Source: JAVJQS01 sp040218815 (GTDB lineage Bacteria > Bacteroidota > Bacteroidia > Flavobacteriales_E > Vicingaceae). From it: a stretch of DNA of 64,000 nt. Below, piece by piece: positions 16,177-24,544 of the stretch. The stretch is taken from the NCBI GenBank assembly GCA_040218815.1, contig JAVJQS010000004.1:744001-808000 (forward strand), written 5' to 3'. The translations under genes were made by a program, and so were the position numbers. The notes below the pieces were generated by a model, which saw only the letters and a list, made by a program, of their open reading frames with translations, did not search any database and was not told the DNA's origin. Position 1 is the stretch's first letter, and every line of letters starts with the position of its first letter.

Positions 16177-16184
16177 ACTTATTG

Positions 16185-16258
16185 TCGGGGTGGCAGGATT
16201 CGAACCTACGACCTCCTCGTCCCAAACGAGGCGCGATACCGGGCTACGCTACACCCCG
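16185..16258 (-). tRNA. tRNA-Pro (anticodon TGG)
   Basis: A complete 74-nt cloverleaf. The acceptor stem CGGGGTG pairs with CACCCCG with discriminator A. The anticodon loop is TTTGGGA, and the T-arm has GGTTCGAATCC. The 3' end faces the integrase gene, so this is the probable integration target. The gene itself is intact. Confidence 0.95.
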
Positions 16259-16274
16259 AAATAGGTATCTTTTG

Positions 16275-16362
16275 CGGAGAGAGGGGGATTCGAACCCCCG
16301 GAACCCTTACAGGGTTCGGCAGTTTAGCAAACTACTGGTTTCAGCCACTCACCCACCTCTCC
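16275..16362 (-). tRNA. tRNA-Ser (anticodon GCT)
   Basis: An 88-nt class II tRNA with acceptor GGAGAGG, the anticodon loop TTGCTAA on a GTAGT/ACTGC stem, a long variable arm, and a GGGGG-TTCGAAT-CCCCC T-arm. It lies 16 bases upstream of tRNA-Pro on the same strand and is probably cotranscribed with it. Confidence 0.95.
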
Positions 16363-16373
16363 TAAGCGGACGG

Positions 16374-16381
16374 CAAAAGTA
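16374..16381 (-). promoter_or_regulatory. Probable -7 element for the tRNA pair
   Basis: The minus strand reads TACTTTTG here, matching the Bacteroidota -7 consensus TAnnTTTG, 11 bases before the tRNA-Ser 5' end. No TTG is found at the ideal -33 position. The same octamer stands before tRNA-Arg (46834-46841), which supports it. Confidence 0.45.
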
Positions 16382-16513
16382 GTAAGGATTTTTCATTCTT
16401 AAAATATTATTCCGCATTTTATTCTAAAAATTTCTAAGCAAATCTGCTTATTGCTTAGCTGAGAATAATAAAATAAGAAAATAAAAAAATAACATTGGCT
16501 CTCCTTCCTATAT

Positions 16514-18271
16514 TTGTTTGGAACTCAAAAGTTATTTGAATTGAATAATACCTATTTCCGAATTGCATATCTGTTGTCAATATTCTTGTTCTCCTGTGTT
16601 CCAGCAGAAAAGAAACAAAATACTAATGAGCCCATTAACATACATGCAAGCAGTGATGCAGCAACACTTAACCCTGTAGCTGCAAGAGATGAACTTTCTT
16701 TTATTATTTCAATGCAGTTGTATCAAACGCTTACAGCAATAGACTTTAATACAGAGGTGTTGGTAGGTGTTATTGCAACAAGCGCCCCAAAACTATCCAC
16801 AGACTCACTAAATAACTTATTAATTAGCTACGAAATTAGACCTGAGGCAAGTTTTGATGATGGAACTTCTATAACTGCCAAAGATGTAGCATTCTCTCTT
16901 AAACTTAATGTTTGTCCGCTCATAAATAATGTTGGTGGAGCTAATTATTATGGCTTTATAAAAGAAATAGTTTACCGAGAGAGCGATCCTCTAAAAATCA
17001 GCTTTAAATGTGAAAAAGCTGGGCCGATCTACCCCTACTTCAGTGGAGATTTTGCAATACTACCTTCCCATATTTATGACCCTCAAAATAGCCTAGCAAA
17101 ATTTTCATATAAAGCACTTCTTGAAAATGACTCCTTGCAATATAACCCTGAAATCATCAAATACGCTCAGGAATTTAATGCTGAAAAATATGCTTCTGAC
17201 CCAAACTTCATCAACGGTTCTGGAGCCTACCAACTTAAAGCCTGGAATAGAAATAAAAATATACTAATAGAACGGAAGAAAGAATGGTGGGGAGAAAAAC
17301 TAGACAATAAAAACACCTTTTTTATAACTAATGCACCTTCCTTAAACTATGAAATAATAAACGACCAAACAACTGCAATGGTGGCCTTAAAGTCGGGTAA
17401 AATAGACTTTTTACGAAGCATCCCTCCCAAGGATTATTTAGCCCTACAAAAAAGTGCTTCCTCAATCAATCTAAGAACCACATCAATTAACGAATTTGGT
17501 TATCAAAGCATTGGATTTAACTTAAATAACCCATTGTTAAACGAGTTGGCTTTGCGAAAGTCCATTGCCTACCTTACCCCAAAAAAGAAGATTATTGATA
17601 AAATCTACTATGGACAAGCTATTCCAACAAATGTTCCGCTATCGCCTCAACGTAAAGACTTAATTGATTCAACGTTAAATGAATATGAATATAACATTGA
17701 AAAAAGCAAACAGCTTTTAAAAGAAGCCAACTGGCAAGATAAGGACAATAATGGTGTACTAGAGAAAATGATCGGAGGCAAAATAGTAGAATGCAAACTA
17801 ACTTATCATTACAATTCAGGAAACAAAGAAAGAGAAGCAGTTGGACTTATTCTGAAGGATGAATTGAAAAAAGTAGGTATTGAGTTAGAAGTGATAGGCA
17901 TTGAATGGTCTGTTTACCTTCAAAAATTAAGAGCAGGAGAAATGCAAATTTTCTTCAATGGCACCTCAAGCTTGCCAATACCACCTGACTTTAAAAGCAG
18001 CTTCCACTCTGCTTCTGCCAACGGAGGAAGAAATTACGCCAACTATAAGAATCAAGTAAGTGATAGCTTAATTGAAGTGATTAAAACAAGCATGGATCCA
18101 GAGGTTCGAAAAACAGCAATAAAAGCCTTTCAAAATCAGCTCAATCAAGACTTACCCTATGTTTTTTTACTTACTACGAAAGAGCAAATTGCCTATTCAT
18201 CGAAATTAAATGAAGTCCCCACCTATTCAGTCAGACCAAATTTTTGGCCTCCTGAGTTAAGTTGGAAATAA
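16514..18271 (+). CDS. Peptide-type ABC transporter substrate-binding lipoprotein
   Basis: A 585-residue family 5 (DppA/OppA-like) solute-binding protein. The signal peptide ends in a lipobox LFSC, so it is a lipoprotein; INIHASSDAATLNPVAARDE opens the mature fold. Typical segments include PEASFDDGTSITAKDVAFSL and NGSGAYQL. No ATG precedes the signal peptide: the frame opens with TTG at 16514, and a second TTG at 16541 would give MNNTYFRIAYLLSIFLFSC, a better signal peptide. A TATATTTG promoter-like octamer overlaps the first TTG, so 16541 is the likelier start. Two permease genes follow; no ATPase gene is adjacent. Confidence 0.9.
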   Translation: MFGTQKLFELNNTYFRIAYLLSIFLFSCVPAEKKQNTNEPINIHASSDAATLNPVAARDELSFIISMQLYQTLTAIDFNTEVLVGVIATSAPKLSTDSLNNLLISYEIRPEASFDDGTSITAKDVAFSLKLNVCPLINNVGGANYYGFIKEIVYRESDPLKISFKCEKAGPIYPYFSGDFAILPSHIYDPQNSLAKFSYKALLENDSLQYNPEIIKYAQEFNAEKYASDPNFINGSGAYQLKAWNRNKNILIERKKEWWGEKLDNKNTFFITNAPSLNYEIINDQTTAMVALKSGKIDFLRSIPPKDYLALQKSASSINLRTTSINEFGYQSIGFNLNNPLLNELALRKSIAYLTPKKKIIDKIYYGQAIPTNVPLSPQRKDLIDSTLNEYEYNIEKSKQLLKEANWQDKDNNGVLEKMIGGKIVECKLTYHYNSGNKEREAVGLILKDELKKVGIELEVIGIEWSVYLQKLRAGEMQIFFNGTSSLPIPPDFKSSFHSASANGGRNYANYKNQVSDSLIEVIKTSMDPEVRKTAIKAFQNQLNQDLPYVFLLTTKEQIAYSSKLNEVPTYSVRPNFWPPELSWK

Positions 18272-18272
18272 T

Positions 18273-19628
18273 ATGGCATTGTACTTATTAAAGCGTATTC
18301 TACTTTTCATTCCGAGCTTACTTGGACTTTCTCTAATTTTTTTCTTTTTAAGTACCATAAGTCCAGGCGATCCAGTACTGAATAGATTAGAGTCCTCAAT
18401 TATTGGTGAAGGTGCTGCTAGTTCAATGGAAGAAATCGAACAACTGAAAGCCCTTAGAATTCAGCTAGGATTAAACAAGCCACTTTTTTATTTCAAAGTC
18501 CACCGTAAAACTCTAAGTGATACAGCATATAAAATTCCCAGTAAACAACTTAGAGAAAATTTAAATGATTTATCCTACCAGCTAGGTTCATGGGAGCTCG
18601 TAAATGAATATTATAAGCATTGGAAACAGAGCACTAAAAAAGCTGATTTATCTTCAAAAGAACTTGTATTTTTAAATGAATTGATTCAAATCAGCTCTGT
18701 TAAATTGTTAAAGGAAAAAGTTAGAGGGAATCAATCTGATAGATTTTCCAATCTTGAAAAAAAGATTTTAGCTTTTGAAGCTAAAGAGTGGAGTTTAGAA
18801 AATTACCTTCCAAGATTTCATTGGAACGGACTAAACAACCAATACCATCAATGGATTTTTGGATTATTTAGAGGAGACTTAGGAAAGTCCTACATTGATA
18901 GTTCTCCAGTCAATATAAAAGTTAGCACAGCCTTAAAAACAACCACACTTTTGAGTTTAATTTCCATTCTTCTCGCCTTTTTAATTGGAATTCCATTGGC
19001 TATTTATGCAGCAAATCAAACAAACTCTTTAGTTGAAAAATTTATAAGCACTTTACTTTATTGTTTCTATGCATTACCCACTTTTTGGGTAGCTACCTTA
19101 CTAATTATTGCCCTAGGTGGAGGTGACTATTTATCATGGTTTCCAAGTTATGGACTAGGCGATACAAGTGACTCTGATTCAATTTGGGAGGCGATTCAAA
19201 TTAAAACAAGCCATTTAGTATTGCCTATCTTTTGTTTAACCTATGGATCAATTGCAATTGTATACAAACAATTAAAAAATGCATTGAACAAAGAGTTACA
19301 ATCAGAATATGTGCTTACAGCAAAAGCTAAAGGTCTTTCAAAACAAACTGTACTCGTACGTCATGCTTTTAAAAATGCAGCTTTTCCACTAGTAACACTT
19401 GCAGGGAGAGCATTCCCTGCTATTGTTTCCGGTTCCTTCATTGTAGAATTTATTTTTTCAATTAATGGCATTGGAAAATTAACTTTAGACTCATTTCTAG
19501 CTAGAGACTTTCCCGTAATATTTGCCATAGTTATGCTTGCCTCTTTTATGACTCTATTAGGGGTTTTACTAGCAGATATAATCTATCAATTATTAGACCC
19601 TAGAATTAACCTTCAAAAATCACATTGA
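18273..19628 (+). CDS. ABC transporter permease, DppB-like, with a long extracytoplasmic insert
   Basis: The first permease of the importer. Membrane segment 1 (about residues 8-28) and the SPGDPV motif are standard. The core with the EAA loop (LTAKAKGLSKQTVLVRHAF) and about five more segments lies in residues 215-445. At 451 residues it is over 100 longer than usual DppB proteins because of a hydrophilic segment between residues about 60 and 180 that should lie outside the cytoplasmic membrane. It starts one base after the binding-protein stop and is followed after 4 bases by the second permease. Confidence 0.92.
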   Translation: MALYLLKRILLFIPSLLGLSLIFFFLSTISPGDPVLNRLESSIIGEGAASSMEEIEQLKALRIQLGLNKPLFYFKVHRKTLSDTAYKIPSKQLRENLNDLSYQLGSWELVNEYYKHWKQSTKKADLSSKELVFLNELIQISSVKLLKEKVRGNQSDRFSNLEKKILAFEAKEWSLENYLPRFHWNGLNNQYHQWIFGLFRGDLGKSYIDSSPVNIKVSTALKTTTLLSLISILLAFLIGIPLAIYAANQTNSLVEKFISTLLYCFYALPTFWVATLLIIALGGGDYLSWFPSYGLGDTSDSDSIWEAIQIKTSHLVLPIFCLTYGSIAIVYKQLKNALNKELQSEYVLTAKAKGLSKQTVLVRHAFKNAAFPLVTLAGRAFPAIVSGSFIVEFIFSINGIGKLTLDSFLARDFPVIFAIVMLASFMTLLGVLLADIIYQLLDPRINLQKSH

Positions 19629-19632
19629 GAAA

Positions 19633-20799
19633 ATGAGTAAAAGAAGAAAATTTAATGGTCTCTGGTGGAGTAAGAAATTTTTTATTGCCTGGGTTCTAGT
19701 TGCATTATTAGCACCAATTCTTGCAAACAAAAAAGCCATCATTGTACAAGATGAAAGTGGAATTCTTTTTTTTCCTAGAGTTATTTCTGCTGAGAGTAAG
19801 GTCTTACTAAGCGCTCCTGTTCCCTATGATGCTTCCACACTTGATCTTGACAATTCTAATGCAGTTGGCCCATTTGAAAAACAACAAATAAATTCAATTT
19901 ATTACCGTCATTGGTTAGGTACAGATGGTTTGGGTAGAGATGTACTAGCCAATTTGATCCACGGCAGCAAAACTGCTTTATTCGTTGGTTTTGGAGCAAT
20001 GGGCATAGCGGCAATAATTGGAGTATTTCTGGGGAGTATAGCTGCTTATTATGGTGATCATAAAATCACATTTAGCCGCTCTAGACTGATCCTACTAATC
20101 ATTCTTCTAATTGTCTTTCTTACTATCCAATTTTATGCTATCCCGTGGGATATAGGCTCAGTAGATTTGGGATTAAAATTAGGATTGTTTGTTTCAATTA
20201 CAAGTCTGTTTCTTCTGATGCTATTTTTAATTAATTACTTTATGACTAAGCTGGAGATAAATAATAATGTTCAACAAAAAAGCAAAGGATTAAAGCTTCC
20301 TGTAGATCTCATTATCGGTCGAATAATTGAAGTAATGGATGCCCTTCCACTTTTATTTATAATTATTGCCTTATCAGCCATTTTTAGCCCTTCCATTAAG
20401 TCCGTGATAGTTATAATTGGAATTTCGTCATGGGCGGGAATTGCTCGCTATACAAGAGCTGAAACATTAAAAATTAAAGAATTAGAGTATATTGAAGGTG
20501 CCAATGCATTAGGTTTTCCTGCCTTTAAAACCATTTGGTCGCATATACTGCCAAATGCAATTAGCCCAGTTTTGGTTTCACTTTCATTTGGAATAGCAGC
20601 GGCCATTTTGATTGAAGCCACCTTATCTTTTATAGGAATGGGACTTTCAACTGAAGAAGCAAGTTGGGGAAAACTTATTGCAGAAGCGAGAGTTAATTAT
20701 GGTGCCTGGTGGTTGGCCATTTTTCCAGGCTTGGCTATTTTCTTTGCTGTTTTAAGCTGTAATATTTTTGGAGACCGATATTTAAAATCAACTGAATAA
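19633..20799 (+). CDS. ABC transporter permease, DppC-like
   Basis: The second permease, 388 residues. The DppC signature HWLGTDGLGRDVLANLIHGS follows a first membrane segment and a periplasmic stretch. The EAA loop reads YIEGANALGFPAFKTIWSHI, followed by the family-typical EATLSFIGMGL and SWGKLIAEAR. An extra hydrophobic stretch of about 60 residues (roughly 150-210) between the first core helices and the EAA region is unusual for DppC. Together with the previous two genes it forms an importer for peptides or similar ligands that needs ATPase subunits encoded elsewhere. Confidence 0.9.
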   Translation: MSKRRKFNGLWWSKKFFIAWVLVALLAPILANKKAIIVQDESGILFFPRVISAESKVLLSAPVPYDASTLDLDNSNAVGPFEKQQINSIYYRHWLGTDGLGRDVLANLIHGSKTALFVGFGAMGIAAIIGVFLGSIAAYYGDHKITFSRSRLILLIILLIVFLTIQFYAIPWDIGSVDLGLKLGLFVSITSLFLLMLFLINYFMTKLEINNNVQQKSKGLKLPVDLIIGRIIEVMDALPLLFIIIALSAIFSPSIKSVIVIIGISSWAGIARYTRAETLKIKELEYIEGANALGFPAFKTIWSHILPNAISPVLVSLSFGIAAAILIEATLSFIGMGLSTEEASWGKLIAEARVNYGAWWLAIFPGLAIFFAVLSCNIFGDRYLKSTE

Positions 20800-20851
20800 G
20801 CCGTGTTAATTTTCTAATTCAGCTTTTGAGTTCTCTAGATTGGAATAACGT

Positions 20852-22411
20852 TTACCAATCAATCGGAAAATAATCCTTTAGAAACTTACCACACCAGTGT
20901 TCTCCGCGGTTTATTCCGTCGAAAAATGGATCGCACACACGTGCGGCACCATCTACAATGTCTAAAGGGGGTTGAAAGTCGTGCACTTGCTCTTTATACT
21001 TCGCCAATTGAACTGGATCTTCGTCAGTCACCCAACCAGTATCCACTGCATTCATATAAATGCCATCTTTTGCTAATTCTCCTGCTGAAGTGTGTGTTAA
21101 CATATTGAGCGCAGCTTTTGCCATATTGGTGTGCGGATGACGGGCTTCTTTTTTGAAACGGTAAAACTTGCCTTCCATCGCAGTAACGTTAACAATGTGT
21201 TTTTGACCGGTATTTTCTTTTTTCATCAAGTTAGCCAACCTGTTGCACAACACAAAAGGAGCAATAGCATTTACCAGCTGTACTTCTAACAATTCAGGAG
21301 TTGGCACTTCTCCTAACTTCAGGCGCCAGGAATTGGTTTTTCTTAAATCTACCTGTTGCAAGTCTACATCTAACTTACCACTAGGAAACACCTCTTCAAC
21401 TTGCTCGTGAGCATCATAACTGTAAGGAATTTGTGATAGCTGCGCCGAAGCTCTTAAGCCAATCCCAGGAACTTCTGCATTCCAACGTACTGCCAATGCA
21501 GAAGTATCTTTAGCAGCTCCACTAACTTTCTCAATTTGCTGCACACAGGCTTTATGGCTTTTTAAGAGTTCTTGCACTTCTACAGAATGCTCAGTATAGT
21601 TAAGCTCTTCCTTTTCCATTAGGTGAGCATAGAAACCGGGTGGCCTACGCACTGTTTGGGCTGCATTGTTGATCAGAAGGTCTAAGCGATCATATTGTTG
21701 CTCAATGTAGCTGCAGAAGAGCTCAACACTTGGTGTATGTCTTAAATCCAATCCATGAATATGTAAGCGATCAGACCATTTTAAAAAGTCCTTTTCTTTA
21801 GCAAATCGAATGGCAGAATCAGCTGGAAAACGCGTAGTTGCTACTACTGTAGCTCCAGCTCTAAGCAGCATCAAGGTGACATGGTAGCCAATTTTAAGAC
21901 GCGAACCCGTAATTAATGCAACTTGTCCCTCTAAGTCTGCAGTTTGAAATCTTTTATTATAGTTTAGGTCGCCACAGCTTTCGCACATGGTGTCGTAAAA
22001 AAAGTGAAGCTTGGTAAATTCCTTTTTACAGACATAACAGTTTCTCGGAGAGTTTAATTGCTGCTGTCCACTCTCCTTCTTGGCTTCAGTTAATAGCAAC
22101 TGGTCAGGTGCTGTAAAAACCTCCGCTGTCCTTGCTGAGCGTATTCCAGTACTTTCTCTTGCTTTATTATCTTGTTTGCGAACGGCAGATTTTAGTTTTT
22201 GATTTAGACTTTTCCTTCGTTTTTTTAATTCTACACGGTCGGGCCGAGATAAGATACCAGCTGCTTTCAATAGCTCTATTCGCTGCTCCTCACTCAGTTG
22301 AGTTAATGCATCACTATCCTTGTTAAGTGTCTTTAAAACAGCTAGGCAGTCCTCCAATTCCTTTTTTGTAGGTATTTCTTTGCCTTCAAGCTGTTTGCTA
22401 TTACCCATCAT
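20852..22411 (-). CDS. SDR-family protein with an N-terminal zinc finger and no classical catalytic tyrosine
   Basis: A 519-residue protein. Residues 1-120 are helical and basic. C125, C128, C143 and C146 form a C-x2-C-x14-C-x2-C zinc finger. A Rossmann-fold short-chain dehydrogenase domain starts near 160, with TGSRLKIGYH (168-177) and LLINNAAQ (245-252) for cofactor binding. Where the usual Y-x3-K should be, the sequence reads HTNMAKAALN, so the tyrosine is replaced although the lysine is kept. Redox activity is therefore doubtful, unless another residue serves. It follows nnrD directly (2 bases), on the same strand. Confidence 0.8.
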   Translation of the reverse strand: MMGNSKQLEGKEIPTKKELEDCLAVLKTLNKDSDALTQLSEEQRIELLKAAGILSRPDRVELKKRRKSLNQKLKSAVRKQDNKARESTGIRSARTAEVFTAPDQLLLTEAKKESGQQQLNSPRNCYVCKKEFTKLHFFYDTMCESCGDLNYNKRFQTADLEGQVALITGSRLKIGYHVTLMLLRAGATVVATTRFPADSAIRFAKEKDFLKWSDRLHIHGLDLRHTPSVELFCSYIEQQYDRLDLLINNAAQTVRRPPGFYAHLMEKEELNYTEHSVEVQELLKSHKACVQQIEKVSGAAKDTSALAVRWNAEVPGIGLRASAQLSQIPYSYDAHEQVEEVFPSGKLDVDLQQVDLRKTNSWRLKLGEVPTPELLEVQLVNAIAPFVLCNRLANLMKKENTGQKHIVNVTAMEGKFYRFKKEARHPHTNMAKAALNMLTHTSAGELAKDGIYMNAVDTGWVTDEDPVQLAKYKEQVHDFQPPLDIVDGAARVCDPFFDGINRGEHWCGKFLKDYFPIDW

Positions 22412-22413
22412 GA

Positions 22414-23952
22414 CTAATAATTTGCAAAAGTAGTAAAGGATTTGTCTTTCAGCGCGAAGAAGGCATCAGCAATTCCATCTACTATATCAGCCGCCAACAT
22501 GCTCTCCATACCCCTTTTTTCAGCCGCAAAGTCGCCTGCCAAACCATGCAAACAAACGCCCAACAAGCAAGTTTCTAAAGGTGAATATCCCTGTGCTAAA
22601 AACGAAGTTAACATCCCCGTCAATACATCACCACTTCCTCCGGTAGCCATACCTGGGTTGCCAGTAGAGTTGAAAAAAACTTTACCAAAAGGAGTTGCAA
22701 TCGAGGTATTTTTCCCTTTTAAAATAATATAAACACTATGCTTCTTTGCTAAGTTGATTTGCAACTGTAAACGTTCGAAATCATTTTTCCACTCCCCTAC
22801 TAAGCGTTTAAACTCACCGGGGTGAGGAGTTAGAATACTTGCTTTTGGTAAAAACGAGAGCCAAGTCTTATTCTCCGCCAAAATAGTTATGCCATCAGCG
22901 TCAATAACCATTGGCGAGTTTACTTGCTGTATTAATAACTTGAACATTTGTTGTGTTTCATTCGCAGTTCCAATTCCAGGTCCAAGTCCAATGGCACTAT
23001 ATTTTAAATCATTCTTAAATTCACTTAATATGCTTTCATTGTTGTCTGCTTCTACCATGGCTTCTGGCACTGCTGTTTGAAGAATGTGCTCTCCCAGTTG
23101 CGGCAAACGCATTGTTAATAGACCAACCCCAGATCTTAAACACGCCTTAGCGGCTAAAATTGCAGCCCCCATTTTACCCTTGCTTCCTGCAAAAATTAAA
23201 GCATGACCATAGCTACCCTTGTGTGAAAAAGCAGCACGAGATTTTAAAAACTTAGTGCAGTCTCTTGGCAAGTAATAATTAAAATCACTTTCCGTTTGCT
23301 CTATAAACTCCCCACTTAATCCAATATCTATCAGCTGCCAATTCCCGACAAAAACTGAATTTTCTGGAAATAGAAAAGCCAACTTCGGCAATTGAATGCT
23401 CAAAGTAATGTTAGCTTTGAAAATACTAGTTATATCATTATCTGAATTATCTTCGGCAAACAATCCAGATGGCATATCAATGGCTATTTTTAAATGAGAG
23501 CTAGCATTTAATTGTTTAATTATTGCTGCAGCAAAGCCACTTATCGGTCGATTTAAGCCACTTCCAAAGATGGCATCAACAATTATCTCCTTCTCTTGAA
23601 GACTAAAATCATGGCTTTTTTCACTTAGGGTGAATTTCTCACCCTTATAGCGTTTTAAATTGGTTTTAAAGTCTGTTGAATAATTATTGGAAAGTTCAAC
23701 AATATACACTTTAACATGGTGGCCTTCTTCTAAAAGCATCCGAGCAATCGCTAATCCATCTCCCCCATTATTACCACTACCACAAAAAATTGAAAAGCTT
23801 CCCTTGTTAGCCTTTCCCATTAAATTGTCTTTTATCCAATTGAAAAGCTGACTAGCAGCTCTTTCCATTAAGTCAATAGATTTTATTGGCTCATTCGTAA
23901 TGGTATAAGTATCTAATTGATGAAGCTGTTTAGCTGAAAAGACTTTTAGCAT
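22414..23952 (-). CDS. nnrD: Bifunctional NAD(P)H-hydrate epimerase / ADP-dependent dehydratase
   Basis: A 512-residue fusion of the two repair domains that restore damaged (hydrated) NADH and NADPH. The N-terminal epimerase half (YjeF_N) has the FCGSGNNGGDGLAIARMLL loop and VDAIFGSGL. The C-terminal dehydratase half (from about 240) has GPGIGT, TPHPGEFKRL and GNPGMATGGSGDVLTGML, the nucleotide-binding and catalytic GGSGD loop. All family motifs are intact. Its 5' end overlaps coaE by 23 bases and the SDR gene follows by 2 bases. Confidence 0.96.
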   Translation of the reverse strand: MLKVFSAKQLHQLDTYTITNEPIKSIDLMERAASQLFNWIKDNLMGKANKGSFSIFCGSGNNGGDGLAIARMLLEEGHHVKVYIVELSNNYSTDFKTNLKRYKGEKFTLSEKSHDFSLQEKEIIVDAIFGSGLNRPISGFAAAIIKQLNASSHLKIAIDMPSGLFAEDNSDNDITSIFKANITLSIQLPKLAFLFPENSVFVGNWQLIDIGLSGEFIEQTESDFNYYLPRDCTKFLKSRAAFSHKGSYGHALIFAGSKGKMGAAILAAKACLRSGVGLLTMRLPQLGEHILQTAVPEAMVEADNNESILSEFKNDLKYSAIGLGPGIGTANETQQMFKLLIQQVNSPMVIDADGITILAENKTWLSFLPKASILTPHPGEFKRLVGEWKNDFERLQLQINLAKKHSVYIILKGKNTSIATPFGKVFFNSTGNPGMATGGSGDVLTGMLTSFLAQGYSPLETCLLGVCLHGLAGDFAAEKRGMESMLAADIVDGIADAFFALKDKSFTTFANY

Positions 23953-24544
23953 ATTGATTTTCGTTCAATAGAATTTCATGTAAATCCATGACTTCAGGCA
24001 ACAGATCAGTGCCATCTTCATTCATTATAATATAATCTGCTAATCGATTGCGCTCCTCATCAGTATATTGAAAACGAATCCTTTTTTCAACGTTTTCTTT
24101 TGTGGTATTATCTCTTTTAATAACTCGCTGAATGCGCTGTTCTTTTGGAGCAAAGACATGTATTACCTTATCTAAATCATGATAACCACCTGTCTCAAAT
24201 AAAATAGCAGCTTCTTTTAAAATATATGGTTTCTTCTCATGTTTTTTACACCAATCATTAAACTTTTGTTCTACAATTGGGTGCACAAGACTTGAGAGTT
24301 TTTCCAAAGCTTTTGGATTACTAAAAACTAAAGCAGCCATTCTTTCACGGTCTAATTTCCCGTCTGTGAAATACATTTCTTCACCAAAGGCTTTAATCAC
24401 CTTTTTAATCAAGCTTTTATTAGAATTTAACTCCTCTCTACCCACTTCATCAGATGCAAAAACAGGTACACCTAAGTTTTTTATAATCCTACTAGCAGTT
24501 GTTTTTCCGCTTCCTATACCTCCAGTTATACCTATTTTTAACAT
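23930..24544 (-). CDS. coaE: Dephospho-CoA kinase
   Basis: A 204-residue kinase that phosphorylates the ribose 3'-OH of dephospho-CoA, the last step of coenzyme A synthesis. The P-loop GGIGSGKTT lies at residues 8-16; the substrate-binding DEVGREEL and the LVHPIVEQKF segments and the KRDNTTKENVEKRI lid match the family. Its ATG overlaps the ybbR stop codon by one base (TAATG), and its 3' end overlaps nnrD. Confidence 0.97.
   Translation of the reverse strand: MLKIGITGGIGSGKTTASRIIKNLGVPVFASDEVGREELNSNKSLIKKVIKAFGEEMYFTDGKLDRERMAALVFSNPKALEKLSSLVHPIVEQKFNDWCKKHEKKPYILKEAAILFETGGYHDLDKVIHVFAPKEQRIQRVIKRDNTTKENVEKRIRFQYTDEERNRLADYIIMNEDGTDLLPEVMDLHEILLNENQYAKSLFS

Larger units (their letters stand above)
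1..16184. mobile_element. Right-hand part of an integrative genomic island inserted beside tRNA-Pro
   Basis: The region is bounded on the right by a tyrosine recombinase gene lying next to the 3' end of tRNA-Pro. It carries genes typical of Bacteroidota integrative elements (integrase, winged-helix protein, RecA-like ATPase, DUF3871-like protein) and then defence-type cargo: a type I restriction operon, a PD-(D/E)XK protein, an HNH nuclease and a trypsin-like protease. Housekeeping genes begin immediately to the right of the tRNAs. The left boundary and the second attachment site are outside the window, so the extent is inferred. No relaxase or conjugation gene is visible in this part. Confidence 0.6.

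Noticed and set aside
16167..16382. Plus-strand frame of 71 codons (starting MTFYLLSGWQDSNLRPP)
   Set aside because: It is the antisense of the two tRNA genes and their terminator. Peptides with GWQDSNLRP are a well-known false product of tRNA regions.
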